A DNA stretch of 19,071 nt from Thermoplasmata archaeon (GTDB lineage Archaea > Thermoplasmatota > E2 > DHVEG-1), in contig QMSS01000011.1 in the NCBI GenBank assembly GCA_003649715.1, forward strand, positions 1-19,071, written 5' to 3'. How positions within the stretch are numbered: position 1 is the first letter of the stretch; every line of letters begins with the position of its first letter. Positions 13,950 through 19,071 of the stretch are shown here, piece by piece. The notes beneath the pieces were generated by a model that made no database searches, had not been told where the DNA came from, and saw only the letters and a list, made by a program, of their open reading frames with translations. The position numbers and the translations under genes were made by a program.

Positions 13950-15935
13950 ATGATATCTAAAGCAAAATTCGAAATCAAAGACAGAGATGCAGCTGGGAGA
14001 ATATGTAGATTCACAACGAAACACGGGACAATAACAACACCAACTCTCCTACCAGTTATTAACCCCAACAAAATACTAATCACACCAAAAGAAATGAAAA
14101 AACTTTTTGGAACAGAGATGGTGATAACAAATGCATACATAATCAGTAAAGACCCTTTTCTAAGGGAGAAAGCATTAGAAAAAGGAGTACATAAAGTAAT
14201 AGATTTCAATGGACCAATTATGACAGACTCAGGGACCTTCCAATCCTATATGTATGGAGATATCAACATAGATCCGCTACAAATCGTAAGATTTCAAGCA
14301 GAAATAAAGAGTGATGTGGGAACAATCTTAGATGTCTTCGGAACACCAGAGCAGAGTAAAAAAGAAGCAAAAAAAACAGTAGAAGAGACAATCAAACGTG
14401 CCAAACAAAGCATGGAAATAAAAAAAGAAGAAAATGATATGCTGCTAGCATGCACAGTACAGGGATCCATCTATCCTGATCTAAGAAAAAAATGCGCAGA
14501 GGAACTCACCAGAATAAAAGCAGATTTTTATCCAATCGGAGGTATAGTTCCACTGCTAGAAAAACAGAGATACACCGATGTCATCAGATGTATCATATCA
14601 TCCAAAAAAGGTTTAGACCCATCAAAACCTGTGCATCTATTCGGAGCAGGACATCCACTAATATTCCCCATAGCTGTTGCACTCGGCTGCGATTTCTTCG
14701 ACTCCTCTGCATATGCAAAGTATGCAAATGATAGAAGAATGATCTTTCCATGGGGAACAGAAAAGATAGATGAGTTAAACGAACTGCCCTGCTGCTGCCC
14801 CATCTGCACAAAAACAACAGCAACAGAGCTAAAAAAAATGGAGAAAAATGAGATGACTCTTCTGATAGCAAAACACAATCTATACATCAGCTTCTCCGAA
14901 ATAAAAAAAATCAGAAAATCAATTGCAGAGGGAAGTCTATGGGAACTAGTAGAAAGAAGAGCCAGTACAAATCCATATCTACTTGAAGCACTAAAAGAAC
15001 TAAGAAAAAAAGGAAACAAAGAATGGCTAGAGCAATACGAGCCAATAAGCAAAAACAAGGCATTGTTCTACACTGGAACACACACCATACATAGACCCAT
15101 CATCTACAGATGCCACAAAAGAATACTACAAAATTATAGACCATTACCCAGCACAATCACCATAGTCTTTCCTGAGGGAAAAAAACCATATTCAAAATAT
15201 TACATGAAAGAGATAAGAAAAATATCAAAAAAGAATAGATACATAAACATAATAATAAAATCTCATCTAGGACCTGTACCCATCGAACTAGATGAAATGT
15301 ACCCATTCGCTCAATCTGTTTTTCCAGAAAGGGTAGATGAAGAAACCAAAAGAGAAACAAAAAAAATGTTCTTAGAATACACAAAAAACAAAAAAATACT
15401 GCTTTGGAGGGGAAACGAAACCCTACATGAAATAAACACATATCTTCCACCTAAAAAAGAAGAAAATATAGATATGGATCTACGTAGGGTTTCAGCTGTT
15501 GCAGATATCCAGTTTGGAAAAAACGCTTCTCAGGCACTGCTCAGAGGAAAAATAAAAATTGTTAAATCTAAAAAAACTGGAAAAATCAGAAATATATACG
15601 TTGATGAAAGGCATGTCCTATCAATGCGTGCCTCAGATGGACTATTCACCCTAAAAAGACATGGAGCATATCTACTACACAATTTTTTTAGATACCCTCG
15701 GCTAAGGGTTGTTATAAAAGAGGAGGCAGCATCATTTGTAGAGGAGGGAAAAAATGTTTTCGCCAGATTTGTAGTGGAATGCGATCCGGAGCTGAGACCA
15801 TTTGATGAATGTTTGATTGTAGACGAAAATGATAAACTACTAGGTGCCGGCAGAACACTTCTAAATAGAGATGAGATGCTATCATTTAACTATGGCATAG
15901 CTGTAAAAACAAGGGAACCCATCATCCAACCTTAG
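13950..15935 (+). CDS. tgtA: Archaeosine tRNA-guanine transglycosylase, full-length with PUA domain
   Basis: TgtA exchanges guanine-15 in the tRNA D loop for preQ0, the first step of archaeosine formation on tRNA. The 661 residues include the catalytic TIM-barrel domain (about 1-330). Asp93 is in TDSGTFQS, and the likely nucleophile Asp251 is in CDFFDSSAYAKYAND. Substrate loops are QGSIYPDLRKKCAEEL and YPIGGIVPLLE. The zinc site is formed by Cys281, Cys283, Cys286 and His309. The archaeal C1 and C2 domains follow (about 340-575), then a PUA domain from about 580 to the end (GKIKIVKSKKTGKIRNIYVDERHVLSMRASDGLFTL). Some archaea split this gene; here it is intact and slightly long. Transcription likely starts at the TATA box at 13907. 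Confidence 0.95.
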   Translation: MISKAKFEIKDRDAAGRICRFTTKHGTITTPTLLPVINPNKILITPKEMKKLFGTEMVITNAYIISKDPFLREKALEKGVHKVIDFNGPIMTDSGTFQSYMYGDINIDPLQIVRFQAEIKSDVGTILDVFGTPEQSKKEAKKTVEETIKRAKQSMEIKKEENDMLLACTVQGSIYPDLRKKCAEELTRIKADFYPIGGIVPLLEKQRYTDVIRCIISSKKGLDPSKPVHLFGAGHPLIFPIAVALGCDFFDSSAYAKYANDRRMIFPWGTEKIDELNELPCCCPICTKTTATELKKMEKNEMTLLIAKHNLYISFSEIKKIRKSIAEGSLWELVERRASTNPYLLEALKELRKKGNKEWLEQYEPISKNKALFYTGTHTIHRPIIYRCHKRILQNYRPLPSTITIVFPEGKKPYSKYYMKEIRKISKKNRYINIIIKSHLGPVPIELDEMYPFAQSVFPERVDEETKRETKKMFLEYTKNKKILLWRGNETLHEINTYLPPKKEENIDMDLRRVSAVADIQFGKNASQALLRGKIKIVKSKKTGKIRNIYVDERHVLSMRASDGLFTLKRHGAYLLHNFFRYPRLRVVIKEEAASFVEEGKNVFARFVVECDPELRPFDECLIVDENDKLLGAGRTLLNRDEMLSFNYGIAVKTREPIIQP

Positions 15936-15947
15936 CTTAATTCTAAA

Positions 15948-15975
15948 CCACAATCTCCACAAATCTCCACAATCT
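15948..15975 (+). repeat. Three tandem copies of CCACAA(A)TCT after tgtA
   Basis: CCACAATCT, CCACAAATCT and CCACAATCT follow one another directly, 12 bases after the tgtA stop codon. This short tandem repeat could arise by slippage. No function is evident. Confidence 0.7.
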
Positions 15976-15997
15976 AAAAAAACCAAAATCATTAAAT

Positions 15998-16005
15998 CAT
16001 TTTTT
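15998..16005 (+). terminator. Likely T-run terminator of tgtA
   Basis: A six-T run follows tgtA within 70 bases, with further T-rich sequence just beyond it. Archaeal polymerase often stops at such runs without a hairpin. No other transcript end is visible before the hmgA promoter. Confidence 0.4.
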
Positions 16006-16083
16006 GTCTTAGATCTCTCTTTTGTTTTAAAAGTAGAATAAGAGGGGAAAGAATATAATAAGGGAACAAGGAAAGGATGAACA

Positions 16084-16093
16084 ATTTATAAAA
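16084..16093 (+). promoter_or_regulatory. TATA box of hmgA
   Basis: ATTTATAAAA is a good archaeal TATA box. Transcription would begin near 16114, about 30 bases before the preferred hmgA ATG at 16143, leaving room for the AGGTGGA binding site at 16126-16132. Confidence 0.55.
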
Positions 16094-16142
16094 GGAGTTT
16101 AGCATTACCAGATAAGAAAAAGAGAAGGTGGATTGCGTAATT

Positions 16143-17408
16143 ATGACAGAAAACATAAAATCATCTAGAGTATCTGGCTTCTATAGGCTGCCTATCGAGA
16201 AAAGAATCGAGTTTGTAAAAAAATTTTCAGATCTAACTGATGAAGAAACAAAGCTTTTTTCATCTTGTCTCAACATAGACATAGCAGATAGAATGATAGA
16301 AAATGTCCTAGGAACCTTTGAGCTACCACTTGGTGTTGCTGTAAACTTCGTCATAAATGGGAGAGACTACCTTGTTCCAATGGCCATTGAGGAATCAAGC
16401 GTTGTTGCTGCTGCTAGCAATGCAGCTAAGATAGCCAGAGTCAAAGGAGGATTCACAGCTGAATGTTCTCCCCCCTTAATGATTGGGCAGATTCAAGTGT
16501 TAAAAGTAGAAGATGTCACTGAGGCATCTCAGTCGATTATTGAACATAAACCAGAGATACTACGGCTTGCTAATGCACAGGACAAAATCTTGGTGGAATT
16601 AGGCGGTGGAGCCAAAGATCTAGAGGTTAGGATCCTAGACAGCCCCCTAGGTAAAATGATAGTAATACATCTGATAGTGGATGTACGTGATGCTATGGGT
16701 GCCAATGCTGTTAATACTATGTGTGAGGCACTAGCGCCAGAGATCGAAGAACTAACAGGTGGCAAGACACGTCTACGAATTCTTTCGAATCTTGCAGATA
16801 AAAGAATTGTAAAGGCTAAGGCTGTTTTTGACAAAAACACCATGGGTGGTGAAAATGTTGTTGATGCATTTCTTGAATCATATACACTTGCATCTATTGA
16901 TCCATACAGAGCAGCGACACACAATAAGGGGATCATGAATGGTGTAGATGCATTAATAATCGCAACGGGAAATGATTTCCGTGCTATTGAGGCAGGTGCA
17001 CATGCCTATGCAGCAAGAAAGGGTAGATATACTTCCCTGACAACATACTACAAAAACAAGGATGGAGATCTAGTCGGAGAGATAGAGCTGCCCATGGCAG
17101 TTGGTGTCGTCGGCGGAGCAGCTAATATGCATCCTAAAGCCAGACTCTGCAGAAAAATACTTGGAGTAAAAACAGCAGAGGAACTAGCTATGGTTGCTGG
17201 TAGCCTAGGGCTGGCTCAGAACTTTGCAGCAGTTTTTGCCCTCTCAACTGTGGGTATACAAAAAGGACATATGTCGCTACATGCAAAAAACATAGCTGTT
17301 ATGGCAGGTGCCAAGGGAGAAGAAATAGATCAAGTGGCGGATCAGATGGTAAAAGAAGGAAAGATAAGACTCGATCGAGCAAAAGAGATACTAGAAGAGA
17401 TTAGATGA
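16143..17408 (+). CDS. hmgA: HMG-CoA reductase, class II (bacterial type)
   Basis: The enzyme reduces HMG-CoA to mevalonate, the committed step of archaeal isoprenoid lipid synthesis. The 421 residues align by eye along their length with the class II enzyme of Pseudomonas mevalonii: LNIDIADRMIENVLGTFELPLGVAVNF, GGAKDLEVR, DVRDAMGANAVNTMCEA. The catalytic residues are Glu83 (AIEESSV), Lys262 (THNKGIMNG), Asp278 (ATGNDFRA) and His376 (QKGHMSLHAKN). Class II is known in some Euryarchaeota such as Archaeoglobus and Thermoplasma relatives, while most archaea have class I. The ATG at 16143 is preferred over GTG at 16128. That GTG lies inside AGGTGGA, which looks like the ribosome binding site. The gene converges on pyrI with an 8-base overlap. 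Confidence 0.95.
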   Translation: MTENIKSSRVSGFYRLPIEKRIEFVKKFSDLTDEETKLFSSCLNIDIADRMIENVLGTFELPLGVAVNFVINGRDYLVPMAIEESSVVAAASNAAKIARVKGGFTAECSPPLMIGQIQVLKVEDVTEASQSIIEHKPEILRLANAQDKILVELGGGAKDLEVRILDSPLGKMIVIHLIVDVRDAMGANAVNTMCEALAPEIEELTGGKTRLRILSNLADKRIVKAKAVFDKNTMGGENVVDAFLESYTLASIDPYRAATHNKGIMNGVDALIIATGNDFRAIEAGAHAYAARKGRYTSLTTYYKNKDGDLVGEIELPMAVGVVGGAANMHPKARLCRKILGVKTAEELAMVAGSLGLAQNFAAVFALSTVGIQKGHMSLHAKNIAVMAGAKGEEIDQVADQMVKEGKIRLDRAKEILEEIR

Positions 17409-17859
17409 TTCTCTCAGCTATATCCTCAGGTTCTCTCTCACAATAATAACATTTTATACGAGGAGGATCCTTGCTTATCACCAGAAACTTGCTTTTAACA
17501 GGTTCCTGAGGAGAGTTGGATATACAGGTGGGGTTTGAACATCTGACAATCCCAACTATTTCATCTGGAAGCTCTACCCTATGTTTTTCCACAACCTCAT
17601 AATTTCTTATGATGTTTATCGTTGCTTTAGGAGCTATTAATGCAATCTTATCAACCTCGTGACGATCCAACTCTCGGTTTTCCACCTTAACAATGTCCTT
17701 CCTGCCGATTCTGCTCCTAACATTCATAGCGACACTAACGATAGAAGAAGATGTAGATCCAGGTATGCCCAGTATGTGCAACACCTTCACTGCCTGTCCA
17801 GCAGTTATATGATCGATGACAGTTCCATTTCGAATAGGCTGAATCTTCAGCTCCTTCAT
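17401..17859 (-). CDS. pyrI: Aspartate carbamoyltransferase regulatory chain
   Basis: PyrI forms the regulatory subunit of aspartate transcarbamoylase and binds nucleotide effectors. The 152 residues start with ELKIQPIRNGTVIDHITAGQAVKVLHIL, as in the E. coli chain. The zinc domain has Cys107, Cys112, Cys137 and Cys140, which joins it to PyrB. Length is normal. Its ATG overlaps the pyrB stop codon by 4 bases, so translation is likely coupled. The 3' end overlaps hmgA by 8 bases on the other strand. Confidence 0.97.
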   Translation of the reverse strand: MKELKIQPIRNGTVIDHITAGQAVKVLHILGIPGSTSSSIVSVAMNVRSRIGRKDIVKVENRELDRHEVDKIALIAPKATINIIRNYEVVEKHRVELPDEIVGIVRCSNPTCISNSPQEPVKSKFLVISKDPPRIKCYYCEREPEDIAERII

Positions 17860-18788
17860 ATCTTCCTACCCCCAGCTATCAATGAAAGTAAAGCCATTCT
17901 AACAGGAACACCATTAAAGGCCTGTTTGAAATAAACTGCATGCGGTGTTTTATCTACCTCTGGATCTATTTCTGTAACACGAGGTAAAGGATGCATTATG
18001 ATAAGGTCTTCCCGTGCATGTCTTAGAAGATCAGCATCAATCCGATAAGTGCCAACAACTCGGTTGTACTCCGCAGCATCTGGAAAACGTTCTTTTTGAA
18101 TCCTAGTAACATACAACACATCAGCATCCCTGATAGCTCTCTCTAGATTGGAGGTTGAGACAGGATCCACACCAAACTCTCTGCATTCCTCTATCACCTC
18201 CTTAGGCATTCTAAGACTCTCTGGAGAAACAAACACTAGTTCTGCCCCAAACAATGAAAGAGCATAGGCAAGTGAGTGCACTGTCCGTCCATATTTTAGA
18301 TCACCTAGTAGCACAATTCTATTTCCTTTGATTCTTTTCTTCTCCATAACAATAGTAAACATATCTAGAAGACACTGCGTAGGATGACGCCCTGCTCCAT
18401 CCCCAGCATTTAATATAGGGGAAGCGGCAAACTCTGCAGCTAAACGTGCAGATCCCTCCTGGGGATGTCTTATAACAATTATATCACTATATGCATCAGC
18501 CATCCTTATAGTATCCGCCAGGCTTTCACCTTTTCTCTGTGAAGTAGCACCAGGATCAGCAAAACCTATAACCCGACCGCCTAATCTGTTCATAGCACAT
18601 TCAAAACTAAGGCGAGTACGAGTGCTTGGCTCAAAGAAAAGAGAGGCCAAAATTTTACCATGCATCACATCAGCATGTCTCTCCCCTCTAGCATAGGGAA
18701 TCATCTTTTTAGCATATCTCAGAATATAATCCATCTCACTTTTAGAAAAATCCTTTATAGAAACCACATCTCTATTTCTAAAATCCAT
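17856..18788 (-). CDS. pyrB: Aspartate carbamoyltransferase catalytic chain
   Basis: PyrB joins carbamoyl phosphate and L-aspartate to make carbamoyl aspartate, the first committed step of pyrimidine synthesis. The 310 residues contain the carbamoyl phosphate loop EPSTRTRLSFE (55-59 is STRTR), the 80s loop SQRKGES with its active-site Lys86, RHPTQCLLD (about 134-142), and HPLPRVTEIDPEVD. Length is normal. It heads the pyrB-pyrI operon. A TATA-like sequence at 18821-18829 is about 37 bases before the ATG. An IS605-type right end lies about 120 bases further upstream. Confidence 0.97.
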   Translation of the reverse strand: MDFRNRDVVSIKDFSKSEMDYILRYAKKMIPYARGERHADVMHGKILASLFFEPSTRTRLSFECAMNRLGGRVIGFADPGATSQRKGESLADTIRMADAYSDIIVIRHPQEGSARLAAEFAASPILNAGDGAGRHPTQCLLDMFTIVMEKKRIKGNRIVLLGDLKYGRTVHSLAYALSLFGAELVFVSPESLRMPKEVIEECREFGVDPVSTSNLERAIRDADVLYVTRIQKERFPDAAEYNRVVGTYRIDADLLRHAREDLIIMHPLPRVTEIDPEVDKTPHAVYFKQAFNGVPVRMALLSLIAGGRKI

Positions 18789-18820
18789 TCTACATCAGAA
18801 AATAATAAATAGACTGATAG

Positions 18821-18829
18821 TTTAATAAA
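18821..18829 (-). promoter_or_regulatory. TATA-like box of pyrBI
   Basis: The minus strand reads TTTATTAAA. A transcript start near 18799 would leave a leader of about 11 bases. The mobile-element end at 18951 leaves this promoter intact. Confidence 0.45.
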
Positions 18830-18950
18830 CTTTAGCCACAAACAAAAATATACTTTAGAAACTTATCTGCGAAAATAAAAATAATAAGTACACCATATTG
18901 GAGTACTGGATATTAGCAATGATATTGTTTATGAGGAAAGGGAGCCACAA

Positions 18951-18996
18951 GTGACCTCCTCTCCGCCATAAATGGCGGAGCTTCCTATGTTGCACC
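18951..18996 (-). mobile_element. Right end of an IS200/IS605-type element with omega-RNA-like hairpin
   Basis: On the minus strand the sequence runs AGGAAG, then a perfect 8-bp hairpin CTCCGCCA/TGGCGGAG with a four-base TTTA loop (18961-18980), then AGGAGGTCAC ending at 18951. This is the pattern at the right end of IS605-family and stand-alone TnpB elements: a GGAAG-type lead, a GC hairpin and a TCAC end. In those elements the same strand forms the 3' part of the omega RNA, and the bases just beyond the end act as guide. The element's left part lies outside the window. The exact end at 18951 is inferred from the family pattern. Confidence 0.7.
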
Positions 18997-19071
18997 TTAG
19001 GCTGTAGATGGAAAGACATCCAGTCTGGTTTGTTGAATTCGGTGGTCTCGTACATATCCTATTACCGTCTC
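18997..19071 (-). CDS. tnpB: C-terminal end of a TnpB (IS605 OrfB) protein, cut by the window edge
   Basis: One minus-strand frame runs from the window edge to TAA at 18997-18999 and gives 24 residues ending DVFPSTA. It is assigned to TnpB because it ends about 10 bases before an IS605-type right-end hairpin, where TnpB genes normally stop. The residues themselves are the variable tail of the family and show no catalytic motif, so the call rests on position. A longer frame overlapping here (18855-19055) reads through the hairpin and is not favoured. Whether the upstream part is intact cannot be seen. Confidence 0.5.
   Translation of the reverse strand, partial: ETVIGYVRDHRIQQTRLDVFPSTA

Noticed and set aside
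18855..19055. Minus-strand frame of 66 codons across the IS right end
   Set aside because: It reads through the right-end hairpin and beyond the element boundary. The frame ending at 18997 fits the TnpB layout better.

Overview
This is a stretch of archaeal chromosome, AT-rich by eye. The core genes are archaeal in type: P-stalk proteins L12 and L10, L1 and L11, Spt5, a SecE/Sec61-gamma subunit, TiaS, full-length archaeosine tRNA-guanine transglycosylase, the PyrB/PyrI pair, NadX/NadC and FtsZ. Many genes have a TATA-like box at archaeal spacing. The SecE N-terminal region and the class II (bacterial-type) HMG-CoA reductase point to Euryarchaeota, perhaps an uncultured Thermoplasmatota lineage. 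That placement is an inference, because no 16S or phylogeny is available here.

Layout. The left edge (1-355) holds the last codons of an unidentified ORF and an AT-rich spacer. A secreted C25 (gingipain-like) cysteine peptidase follows at 356-2248. Next comes a 660-base gap without protein genes, which contains a GC-rich, strongly foldable island with its own TATA-like box and T-run; this is a good non-coding RNA candidate. The minus strand then carries rpl1-rpl10-rpl12 (4859 down to 2913). Its upstream region has three copies of a 10-bp repeat spaced exactly 24 bp apart. Upstream of that is an archaeal HTH regulator (5141-6112), divergent from tiaS. The tiaS reading frame has no canonical start codon and probably begins at ATT. 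A tRNA-Gly(GCC), a small multi-pass membrane protein and a PHP-domain phosphoesterase follow on the plus strand.

The minus strand from 11826 to 9257 holds ftsZ, then secE-spt5-rpl11 behind a strong TATA box. The L11-L1-L10-L12 gene set is therefore present but split by about 4.4 kb. NAD synthesis genes nadC and nadX form a divergent pair. After a 324-base gap come tgtA and hmgA on the plus strand. hmgA overlaps the end of pyrI convergently, and pyrB-pyrI form a tight minus-strand operon. At the right edge lies the 3' end of an IS200/IS605-type element: the last TnpB codons and the right-end (omega-RNA type) hairpin, just upstream of the pyrB promoter.

Together the genes cover translation and its elongation and secretion machinery, tRNA anticodon and G15 modification, NAD and pyrimidine synthesis, and the committed step of isoprenoid lipid synthesis. 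The main points for follow-up are the structured RNA candidate, the three-repeat operator-like array before the L1 operon, the ATT start of tiaS, an L10 without its conserved acidic tail, and the TnpB right end.
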